This document shows, one piece after another, positions 1 to 6,586 of a stretch of DNA of 17,448 bases. The notes beneath the pieces are model-generated. The model was not told the origin of the DNA. It made no database searches and saw nothing but the letters and a program-made list of their open reading frames with translations. Positions within the stretch are counted from its first letter, which is position 1, and each line of letters opens with the position of its first letter. The translations under genes and the position numbers were made by a program. This stretch comes from an uncultured Gammaproteobacteria bacterium (GTDB lineage Bacteria; Pseudomonadota; Gammaproteobacteria; Steroidobacterales; Woeseiaceae): the NCBI GenBank assembly GCA_938003715.1, contig CALKYK010000066.1:1-17448 (forward strand), given 5' to 3'.

Positions 1-97
1 GGTCCTCGCCACACCGGCCCAGCGCCGTCCTGTTTGCGTGCAACGAGAACGCCGCACTCGCCAGGCCCCGCCAGAACCCCCGCGGAGCGTCCCCTAG
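1..97 (+). other. typA: Frame-broken upstream part of typA (probable low-quality contig end)
   Basis: Downstream of about base 122 the sequence is clean TypA, but the frame it uses meets a TAG stop at 95-97, and none of the three forward frames continues the protein to the left. By eye, bases 30-65 still resemble the expected TypA segment around Phe-Cys-Val-Asn-Glu-Asn...Leu-Ala-Gly, but only if several single-base insertions, mostly of C, are removed. This looks like an indel-rich read or contig end rather than a biological truncation. A true pseudogene cannot be excluded from this window alone. Confidence 0.6.
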
Positions 98-958
98 CTC
101 CCTGCCGACCTGCGCGGCCAGAAGCGCGAGCTCAAGCACAACGTCGCGCTGCGCGTCGAGGCGCTCGACGATCCCGACAAGTTCCGCGTCTCCGGGCGCG
201 GCGAACTGCACCTGTCGGTGCTGATCGAAACAATGCGTCGCGAAGGTTTCGAGCTTGCGGTCTCGCGGCCGACGGTCATCGAGCGTGAGATCGACGGTGT
301 ACTTTGCGAGCCGTGGGAGCTCGTCACGCTGGATTTCGGCGAGGAGCACCAGGGCGCGGTCATGAAGCGCATGGCCGAGCGCAAGGGCGAGCTCGTCAAC
401 ATGCTGCCGGACGGGCGCGGACGCATCCGCCTCGAGTACCGGATCCCTGCACGCGGCATGATCGGTTTCCGCACCCAGTACCTGACCGTGACCGCGGGCA
501 CCGGCCTGCTGTATTCCGTGTTCGACGCGTATGCGCCGAAGGTCAGGGGCGAGATCGGGCAGCGACAGAACGGCGTGCTGGTGTCGAACGTCGCCGGCAA
601 GGCGCTCGCCTACGCCCTGTACAACCTGCAGGATCGCGGCTCGCTCTTCATCGGCCACGGCGCCGAGGTCTACGAGGGCATGATCGTGGGCATCCACAGC
701 CGCGGCAACGACCTGCCGGTGAATCCGACCAAGGCCAAGCAGCTGACGAACATCCGCGCCGCCGGCTCCGACGAGAACATCCAGTTGACCCCGCCGCTCA
801 ACTACTCGCTGGAGCAGGCGCTCGAGTTCATCGACGACGACGAGCTGGTCGAGATCACGCCGGCCAGCATCCGGCTGAGGAAGCGCCTGCTGGTCGAGGG
901 CGAACGACGCCGGGACGAGCGGCAGAAGAAAAAGGACACCGCGGCCGCAGGCTCCTGA
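98..958 (+). CDS. typA: GTP-binding ribosome-associated protein TypA/BipA, C-terminal part
   Basis: TypA/BipA is a translational GTPase of the EF-G superfamily that binds the ribosome and supports growth under stress and at low temperature, helping 50S assembly. Only the part after the GTPase domain is present: the end of domain III with its ribosomal-fold motif FRVSGRGELHLSVL, then REGFELAVSRP, domain V with RIPARGMIGFRTQYL, and the TypA-specific C-terminal domain with GQRQNGVL, LQDRGSLFIGHGAEVYEGM and LEFIDDDELVEITP. These closely match the E. coli protein from memory, and the Lys-rich tail ends normally at a TGA. The GTPase domain lies left of the window. The first internal ATG is at 218, but the homology starts upstream near 122, so 218 is not the real start. 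No partner gene is evident; the next gene is 83 bp away on the same strand. Confidence 0.95.
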   Translation, partial: LPADLRGQKRELKHNVALRVEALDDPDKFRVSGRGELHLSVLIETMRREGFELAVSRPTVIEREIDGVLCEPWELVTLDFGEEHQGAVMKRMAERKGELVNMLPDGRGRIRLEYRIPARGMIGFRTQYLTVTAGTGLLYSVFDAYAPKVRGEIGQRQNGVLVSNVAGKALAYALYNLQDRGSLFIGHGAEVYEGMIVGIHSRGNDLPVNPTKAKQLTNIRAAGSDENIQLTPPLNYSLEQALEFIDDDELVEITPASIRLRKRLLVEGERRRDERQKKKDTAAAGS

Positions 959-1041
959 GCCGCCTGGCGGTCGGCCGCAACTGGATGTAACGCTGCCCGG
1001 CTGAGACAATCCCGGCAAAGAATTCTAGGGGGAGGGGCAAC

Positions 1042-2208
1042 ATGGCCGATGAGAAGGAAACGGGTCGCCGCGAGGTCCTGAAGACCGGGCTTGCGCTGGG
1101 CGGTATGGCCGCGACGGCCGGCATGCCGTTCTGGGCACAGCTCGCAATGGCACAGGACGAGGAACTGGTGCCGTTCACCGACGTTCCCGAGGGCTACTCG
1201 GTGGCGCCCAAAGCGCGCGACGCGATCGTCTTCGTCGACACGCGCCACATCGACTCCTTTTATACGCCGAACGACGAGTTCTACGTCGTACAGCATTACG
1301 GGCAACCGGAACTTGCGGCAGAGGACTACACGCTGCGTGTCACAGGCCTGGTCGAGCGCCCGCTGGAGCTGACGCTCGCGGACCTGAAAGGCATGCGGAA
1401 GTTCGAGATCGACGCCGGGTTCGAATGCGGCGGCAACCGGCACGACTTCTATCACGGCCTGATCGGCAATGCGAAGTGGGGCGGCGTGCGGCTGACCGAC
1501 CTGCTGCGCGAGGTGGGCGTCCAGGACGACGGTATCGAGGTCGTCTTCTACGGCGCCGACAAGGGCACCGAAAACATTCGCAACGTCGATGTCGAGCAGG
1601 CGTTCGCCCGCAGCATGCACATCGACGACGCGATGCGCGACGAGGTCATGCTAGCGTGGGAGATGAACGGAGAGCCGCTGCCGCTGTATCACGGAGCGCC
1701 GTTGCGGCTGATCGTGCCGGGCTGGTACGGCGTCGCAAACGTCAAGTGGCTGACGCACATTCACGTGCAGGATCGCCGCTTCATGGGTCGATTCATGGCG
1801 CGCGACTACGTGACGCTCAGCAAGATCGATGTCGGCGGCGTCGAGCGCTGGGACGAGCGTTCCGTGACCTGGATTCAGCTGAAGTCATCCATCGTGCGCG
1901 TGACGCGCCGCGACGGCAGGCACCGTGTAACGGGTTTCGTACTGAACGACGGCACGCCGCTCGAGTCGGTGGAAGTCCGCGTCGACGACGGGCCGTGGCA
2001 GCGCGCGCGTATCGACCCGCAGTCGTCGAAGTACTCATGGAAGCTGTTCCACTACGACTGGGACGATGCCGCGCCCGGCGAGCACACGCTGGTCTCGCGC
2101 GTCACCGACGTCGATGGCCGGGTCCAGGCGACGGCGGAGCAGATGCCGGAGAAGCCATCGCGCTGGGAGAACTACGCGCAGTTTCCGCGCACGGTGATGA
2201 TCACCTGA
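1042..2208 (+). CDS. Tat-exported sulfite-oxidase-family molybdopterin oxidoreductase
   Basis: A 388-aa protein of the sulfite oxidase/SoxC/SorA superfamily, expected in the periplasm. Residues 8-36 form a Tat signal (twin Arg 9-10, then a hydrophobic stretch ending AMA). The Mo-pterin domain has the FECGGNR motif, with Cys129 as the expected Mo ligand, followed by the family motifs NAKWGGVRLTDLL and, at 208-236, MNGEPLPLYHGAPLRLIVPG ending in VKW. Residues from about 275 form the Ig-like Mo-co dimerisation domain (VEVRVDDGPWQRA, YSWKLF). The start is backed by a purine-rich GGGGGAGGGG four bases before the ATG. The usual reaction is sulfite to sulfate with electrons to a cytochrome c, but substrate cannot be fixed from sequence. 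No heme subunit (SorB/SoxD type) adjoins it; it is convergent with actF. Confidence 0.9.
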   Translation: MADEKETGRREVLKTGLALGGMAATAGMPFWAQLAMAQDEELVPFTDVPEGYSVAPKARDAIVFVDTRHIDSFYTPNDEFYVVQHYGQPELAAEDYTLRVTGLVERPLELTLADLKGMRKFEIDAGFECGGNRHDFYHGLIGNAKWGGVRLTDLLREVGVQDDGIEVVFYGADKGTENIRNVDVEQAFARSMHIDDAMRDEVMLAWEMNGEPLPLYHGAPLRLIVPGWYGVANVKWLTHIHVQDRRFMGRFMARDYVTLSKIDVGGVERWDERSVTWIQLKSSIVRVTRRDGRHRVTGFVLNDGTPLESVEVRVDDGPWQRARIDPQSSKYSWKLFHYDWDDAAPGEHTLVSRVTDVDGRVQATAEQMPEKPSRWENYAQFPRTVMIT

Positions 2209-2241
2209 TCGGGTGGTGAACACCTGGGGGAGAATCGATCA
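2206..2241. terminator. Possible bidirectional terminator between convergent genes
   Basis: The 41 bases between two converging genes contain an outer inverted repeat TGATCG (2206-2211)/CGATCA (2236-2241) enclosing a small GGTG...CACC stem (2212-2215/2221-2224). There is no T-tract on either side, so an intrinsic terminator is uncertain; position between convergent stops is the main argument. Confidence 0.3.
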
Positions 2242-2249
2242 GGGACTCC

Positions 2250-3461
2250 CTAGGATTCGCGCGCCATCTCCCAGGCCGAGTACGTCGGCAGCCGCCGTGC
2301 CAGCAGGACCAGGGTAACCAGGAACGCGGCCGCGAGACCCACCGACACGGTCACGTCGATCCAGCTGTCGAAGGGCCGGTCCGCGGGAGAGAACACCGGC
2401 ACGATCATCAGGTACTTGTTGGTCCAGATGCCGACGTTGATCGCTATCGCGATCACGCACATCGCGACGACGGATCGTTTGACGACGGCGAACAGGAAAG
2501 CCGCGAACGGCAGGAAGAAACACCCGGCGATCATCGTCCAGAACCAGGGACCGTAATGGCCGTACATCTGCCGCCACAGCGGCGTCGTTTCGTGCGGCAG
2601 GTTGCCGAACCAGATGACGAAGAACTGGGCCCAGAAGAAATACAGCCACAGGAGCGTAAAGCCGGTGATCATCATGCCCAGGCTTTTCAGCTGGTGCGGG
2701 CCGAAGTGTTTCGCACCGTCCACGCGCCGCATGACGACAACGATCGCGATCAGCGCCGCGGTACCGGCAAACACGTTGCCGAACCAGAAGTGAATCGGGA
2801 AAACGGTGCTGTGCCAGTGCGGGATCAGCATCATGCCGAAGTCCCAGGCAAGAAACGTGTTCGACAGGATGAAGCAGGCGATAACGATCGGTGACATCAG
2901 GTACAGCCGCCGCTCGACGGCGTCGTGGTCGATCGCCGTCCCGTCGCCGCTCGCAAGGTCCGGGCGCAGGCTGGTCAGCGTGTAGTATCCCGCCACGCCG
3001 TAGAACAGGAGCAGCGCGCCGAGATTGCGGGCGACGAGCCAGCCGCTGTCGAGCCAGGGACTCGGGTGTTCCAGGTCGGTGGCGTCGAGCCAGTAGAACA
3101 GGTCGTCCGCGCCGACGGAAACGATGAAAAGGAAACCCGCGATTGCGAACGGGAAGAACGCGAGCGTCGACAGCTCCGCAAGCCGGTACCAGGGCTTGGC
3201 CCAGTCGGCTTCCACCAGCCGCAAGGTTGCAGCGAACACGACGCCGACCTGCGTGATGCCGAGCAGGAACAGGTAGGAAACGGTCAAAAGCGCGATATCG
3301 GGCCCCGCGCCATCGCTGGTCAGGCCGTAGATCAGGCTCGCCAGACCGGCAAGCGCGAGAACGCCGAGTATCGGCAATGCGACGCCGCCCCGCTGCCGGG
3401 CGCGCGGCGTCGCGGCAGGCGCCGGTGTTTTCTTTCGCAGTCTGCGGTTCCGCGTGGTCAT
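2250..3461 (-). CDS. actF: Alternative complex III membrane subunit ActF (NrfD-like)
   Basis: ActF is one of two NrfD/PsrC-type integral membrane subunits of alternative complex III, paralogous to ActC. This 403-aa protein has a basic, Pro/Ala-rich N-terminal tail (residues 1-26) and about ten hydrophobic segments. Recognisable features are NTFLAWDFGMMLIPHWHSTVFP, the WLYFFWAQFFVIWFGNLPHE segment and INVGIWTNKYLMIVP, the last resembling the end of ActC (INIGMYTERFLIVS) and showing the paralogy. It is the last gene of the act operon; its ATG overlaps the actE stop as ATGA (3458-3461). The nearest AGGAG lies about 15 nt upstream, too far for normal use, so translation probably depends on coupling to actE. 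Confidence 0.92.
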   Translation of the reverse strand: MTTRNRRLRKKTPAPAATPRARQRGGVALPILGVLALAGLASLIYGLTSDGAGPDIALLTVSYLFLLGITQVGVVFAATLRLVEADWAKPWYRLAELSTLAFFPFAIAGFLFIVSVGADDLFYWLDATDLEHPSPWLDSGWLVARNLGALLLFYGVAGYYTLTSLRPDLASGDGTAIDHDAVERRLYLMSPIVIACFILSNTFLAWDFGMMLIPHWHSTVFPIHFWFGNVFAGTAALIAIVVVMRRVDGAKHFGPHQLKSLGMMITGFTLLWLYFFWAQFFVIWFGNLPHETTPLWRQMYGHYGPWFWTMIAGCFFLPFAAFLFAVVKRSVVAMCVIAIAINVGIWTNKYLMIVPVFSPADRPFDSWIDVTVSVGLAAAFLVTLVLLARRLPTYSAWEMARES

Positions 3462-3982
3462 TGGTCGCCGAATGCGCTCCTGATGTAGTTGACGAGGTCC
3501 CAGCGTTCCGCCGGGCTCAGTGCGTCACGATACGCAGGCATCAGCGCGCGGCCGCGCGTCAGCGTGAAGTAGAGCTGGCCGTCCGCCTGGTCCTGGGTGT
3601 ACGCATCCGTCAGGTCGACGGGCGCCTTCGTCGTGAACAGGTTGCCGACCGGCCCGTCTCCCTTGCCGCCGGCGCCGTGGCAAACGAGACAGTTGACCTC
3701 GAAATGCACTTTGCCGCGCTGCACTGAAGCTTCGTCGGCGGCAATCGGGTTCTCGATGACTGCGGCGGCTTCCTTCATCTCGTCGGCCTGCAGGTCGTCG
3801 GCCGGGATCGGGACGATCTCGCCGCCGTCGATCGGAACGGAGCCGGGACCGGGCGGTGCGACCGACTCCTGCGGTTTCTCGGTCGGCTGGTCGACCATGT
3901 CCTTGTCCCAGATGTAGGCCCAGGATTGCCCGGCGGGCGTCGCGAGCAGCAGCAGGACCATGGCGACGAGCAGTCGTTTCAT
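3458..3982 (-). CDS. actE: Alternative complex III monoheme cytochrome c subunit ActE
   Basis: ActE is the periplasmic monoheme cytochrome c of ACIII and, with ActA, a likely exit for electrons to cytochrome c or the oxidase. This 174-aa protein starts with a classical signal peptide (residues 1-22, predicted cut after QSWA), a Pro-rich linker (32-60), then a cytochrome c domain with CLVCH at 98-102 and a probable Met ligand at 148 (RALMPAY). The ATG at 3982 is chosen because it begins the signal peptide and has GAGG seven bases upstream; the frame is open further upstream but that part is shadow sequence. The start overlaps the actD stop (ATGA, 3979-3982). Its only two cysteines are in the heme motif, so it cannot be a lipoprotein. 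Confidence 0.93.
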   Translation of the reverse strand: MKRLLVAMVLLLLATPAGQSWAYIWDKDMVDQPTEKPQESVAPPGPGSVPIDGGEIVPIPADDLQADEMKEAAAVIENPIAADEASVQRGKVHFEVNCLVCHGAGGKGDGPVGNLFTTKAPVDLTDAYTQDQADGQLYFTLTRGRALMPAYRDALSPAERWDLVNYIRSAFGDQ

Positions 3983-4491
3983 GGCGTCGCCTCGTTCCAC
4001 TGCCGGATGTCGCCGGCGCCCATCTCGCCCAGGATCATCCTGGCCTGGTTCGAGGCGTCGCCTTCGCACTGGATGGTCACGACGAACTTGTCCACCGCCG
4101 CTTCGGGCACGTACACGCGGTCGCGCAGCGCCGGGAAGCGTGCGCTGATCAGGAATCCGAGCACGGTGGCCAGGATGCCGAACAGGATTGTCATCTCGTA
4201 GGTGATGATCAAGAACGGCGGGAACGTGATGATCGGCCGGCCGCCGGTCGGGTGCAGGTACAGGACGGCAGTGCCTGCCGCGAGCGTGAAGCCGGAAAGG
4301 CCGCCGATGATGCCGCCAAAAAAAGTGAAGCGCCGGATCACCGATTTCTTCGGGCCGAGCACTTCGTCGGCGCCGTGCACCGGTATCGGCGAAATCAGTT
4401 CCGGCTGCCCGATGCCGCTGGCCTTGATCCGGCCCGCCGCAGCGAGCGCGGATTCGGCATCGTCAAACAGCCCGACTACGTGGTCTGCCAT
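3979..4491 (-). CDS. actD: Alternative complex III subunit ActD (DUF3341 type)
   Basis: ActD is a small membrane subunit of ACIII with no cofactor. The 170-aa protein fits the family: a soluble N-terminal ferredoxin-like fold beginning MADHVVGLFDDAESALAA, two transmembrane hairpin helices (about 56-80 and 92-116, with TYEMTILFGILATVLGF in the second), then a short C-terminal segment after RDRVYVPE. The start at 4491 is supported by AAGGGGG eight bases upstream and by the protein N-terminus; it lies inside the last codons of actC, a 16-base overlap in another frame. That frame stays open far upstream, antiparallel to nothing real, and was not used to extend the gene. In the complex ActD sits on the cytoplasmic side and contacts ActC/ActF. 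Confidence 0.92.
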   Translation of the reverse strand: MADHVVGLFDDAESALAAAGRIKASGIGQPELISPIPVHGADEVLGPKKSVIRRFTFFGGIIGGLSGFTLAAGTAVLYLHPTGGRPIITFPPFLIITYEMTILFGILATVLGFLISARFPALRDRVYVPEAAVDKFVVTIQCEGDASNQARMILGEMGAGDIRQWNEATP

Positions 4492-5828
4492 TCCGCATGC
4501 CCCCTTTTCCTGGCCGGTTGCGTCATCGTCTCCTTCACCTCGTAAATGGAGACGCTCGGGAAAATCTTGACGAACAGCAGGAACAGCGTGACGAACATCG
4601 CAACCGAGCCCACGAGGATCGACACTTCGACCAGGCTCGGTACGTACACGCGCCAGGTCTCCGGCAGGTACTGGCGCGACAGCGTCGTGCTGACGATCAG
4701 GAAGCGCTCCGTGTACATGCCGATATTGATTGCGATAGACAGGATCAGCATCGGTACGAACGAGGTCCTGAATCGCTTCGAGATCAGGAGCAGCGGCGCC
4801 ACCGCGCAGAACAGGATCATTTCCCAGTAAAGCGGTGCGTAGAACCCGGTCAGCTTGTACTTGAGCTGCTCGTACTCGGTGGACGTGCCGATGTACAAGC
4901 CGGTGAACAGTTCCAGTACGATGATGTAGGTACAGATGAGCGCAAGCACCAGCAGGCGTTTGCCCAGGTTGTCGAAGTGCAGCTTCGTGATGTAGTGCTC
5001 GAAGTTCATGTACTTGCGCAGTACGAACATCACGGTGACGATGCCGGCAGTGCCGGAGTAGATGGCGCCGACGACGAAGTACGGCGCGAATATCGTCTGG
5101 TGCAGTCCCGGCACGATCGACATCGCGAAGTCCCAGGACACGATGCTGTGCACCGATACCGCCAGCGGAATGATCAGCACGGCAAGGAACGTGTACGCCC
5201 AGCCCAGGCGGTGCCACTCGGTGTCGGTGCCGCGCCAGCCCAGCGACAGCAGCACGTACATGTGGTGGCGCCAGCCGGTCGTGCGGTCGCGCACCGCGGC
5301 GAAGTCCGGAATGGAGCCCATGTAGATGAAGATCAGGCTGCCGGTCAGGTAGGTGCCGATCGCCATGACGTCGAACAGCAGCGGCGAACGGAAATTGGGC
5401 CACATCTCCATCTGGTTGGGGTAGGGCAGCGCCCAGTGAATGAACCACGGGCGGCCGACGTGAACCATGACCATCATCGCCGCGACCATCAGCGAGAACA
5501 GCGTCATCGCCTCGGCGCTGCGATACATCGCCTTGCGCCATTCGCTGTTCGTGATGTGCAGCACGCAGGACAGGAGCGTGCCCGAGTGACTCAGGCCGAT
5601 CCAGAAGATAAAACTTGCAAGATAGGTGCCCCAGACCGTCGGGTGGTTCATCCCGGCGGCGCCGATGCCGTAGTAGAGCTGGTAGAACCACGGGAAGAAG
5701 AAGCACAGGAGCGTGACGGCAATGGCACACGCGAGCGTGATGTAGTACTTGCGGCCGGTGACGACGAGCGAACGGACCACGTCGTCATTGACGTCGGCGA
5801 ACCGCATGCTCCTGTCTTCGGTGCTCAT
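4476..5828 (-). CDS. actC: Alternative complex III quinol-binding membrane subunit ActC (NrfD/PsrC-like)
   Basis: ActC is the NrfD/PsrC-type membrane subunit of ACIII, where quinol is thought to be oxidised next to the Fe-S subunit. The protein has 450 aa and about ten hydrophobic segments. It shows family segments such as GTYLASFIFWIGLSHSGTL, HVGRPWFIHWALPYPNQM, the loop DRTTGWRHHMYVLLSLGWRG, SVHSIVSWDFAMSIVPGLHQ and INIGMYTERFLIVSTTLSRQ. The ATG at 5828 has AAGAAGG ten bases upstream; a second Met at residue 8 has AGGAG too close to be used well. It follows actB2 after five bases, matching the CISM-type arrangement of catalytic-like, Fe-S and membrane subunits. Confidence 0.95.
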   Translation of the reverse strand: MSTEDRSMRFADVNDDVVRSLVVTGRKYYITLACAIAVTLLCFFFPWFYQLYYGIGAAGMNHPTVWGTYLASFIFWIGLSHSGTLLSCVLHITNSEWRKAMYRSAEAMTLFSLMVAAMMVMVHVGRPWFIHWALPYPNQMEMWPNFRSPLLFDVMAIGTYLTGSLIFIYMGSIPDFAAVRDRTTGWRHHMYVLLSLGWRGTDTEWHRLGWAYTFLAVLIIPLAVSVHSIVSWDFAMSIVPGLHQTIFAPYFVVGAIYSGTAGIVTVMFVLRKYMNFEHYITKLHFDNLGKRLLVLALICTYIIVLELFTGLYIGTSTEYEQLKYKLTGFYAPLYWEMILFCAVAPLLLISKRFRTSFVPMLILSIAINIGMYTERFLIVSTTLSRQYLPETWRVYVPSLVEVSILVGSVAMFVTLFLLFVKIFPSVSIYEVKETMTQPARKRGHAEWQTT

Positions 5829-5833
5829 ATTCC

Positions 5834-6586
5834 TCAGGCCTTCTTCAGGTAGACGATCGACGGGTCGGTATTGAGATCTTCGAGGACCCGGTACGCGCGC
5901 GGGTCGCGCATCTTCTCCGCAACCTTGCTTTCCGGGTCGTCACGGTCGCCGAAGGTCAGGGCCTCGGTAGGACAACTCTGCACGCAGGCCGGCTGTACCT
6001 CGCCGTCCCGGACTCGCCGGCCGCCATCGTCCTTGGCGTGATCCTTCGCCTGCCGGATGCGCTGGATGCAGAACGTGCATTTCTCCATCACGCCCTTTTC
6101 GCGAACGGTGACGTCGGGATTGAGCTGCTGCTCGAGCGGCGTCGGCCAGTGATGGTTGTAGTAATTGAAATAGCGCACCTCGTACGGGCAGTACACGGCG
6201 CATGAGCGGGTGCCGATGCAGCGGTTGTAGACCTGCGCGTTCAGCCCGTCCTGGTTGTGATAGGTCGCGGACACCGGGCAGACCGTTTCGCACGGCGCGG
6301 CATCGCAGTGCTGGCAGAGCATCGGAATGAAATTCAGCTTCGCGTTCGGGTATTCGCCCTCCCAGTAGCGCTCGATGCGTATCCACTGCATTTCGCGACC
6401 GCGCGCAAGTTCCTTTTCGCCGACGATCGGAATGTTGTTCTCCGCCTGGCAGGCCGTGACGCAAGCGCTGCAGCCGGTGCAGCGATCGAGGTCGATCGTC
6501 ATCGTCCAGTGATAGTCGAAATCGTCGTAGTAGCCGGGTTTCCGGTACTTGCGCCAACCGGCGACGAATCGTTCGAAGATATTCAT
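5834..6586 (-). CDS. actB2: Alternative complex III Fe-S subunit (ActB C-terminal half as a separate gene)
   Basis: A 250-aa ferredoxin-type electron-transfer subunit related to PsrB/NrfC and to the C-terminal (B2) half of ActB. It carries four cysteine groups: C36/39/42/46, C91/94/99/103, C123/129/133 and C170/173/201/205. The third group has only three cysteines, with Thr126 in CIGTRSC where a fourth would be. That pattern fits three [4Fe-4S] and one [3Fe-4S] cluster, as reported for ACIII. There is no signal peptide, so export would have to be with the Tat-bearing ActB1. In characterised ACIII this region is fused to B1; here it is a separate gene whose ATG overlaps the actB1 stop (ATGA, 6583-6586) and has GGAG five bases upstream. 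Confidence 0.93.
   Translation of the reverse strand: MNIFERFVAGWRKYRKPGYYDDFDYHWTMTIDLDRCTGCSACVTACQAENNIPIVGEKELARGREMQWIRIERYWEGEYPNAKLNFIPMLCQHCDAAPCETVCPVSATYHNQDGLNAQVYNRCIGTRSCAVYCPYEVRYFNYYNHHWPTPLEQQLNPDVTVREKGVMEKCTFCIQRIRQAKDHAKDDGGRRVRDGEVQPACVQSCPTEALTFGDRDDPESKVAEKMRDPRAYRVLEDLNTDPSIVYLKKA

Noticed and set aside
3979..5730. 583-codon leftward frame that would extend ActD upstream
   Set aside because: Only the last 170 residues are ActD. The rest is an Arg/His/Pro-rich out-of-frame reading of actC, and a good ribosome site precedes the internal ATG at 4491.
4497..5852. 451-codon open frame on the + strand
   Set aside because: It is antisense to actC, with His/Arg/Asp/Gln-rich composition typical of a reverse-strand shadow, and no domain is visible.
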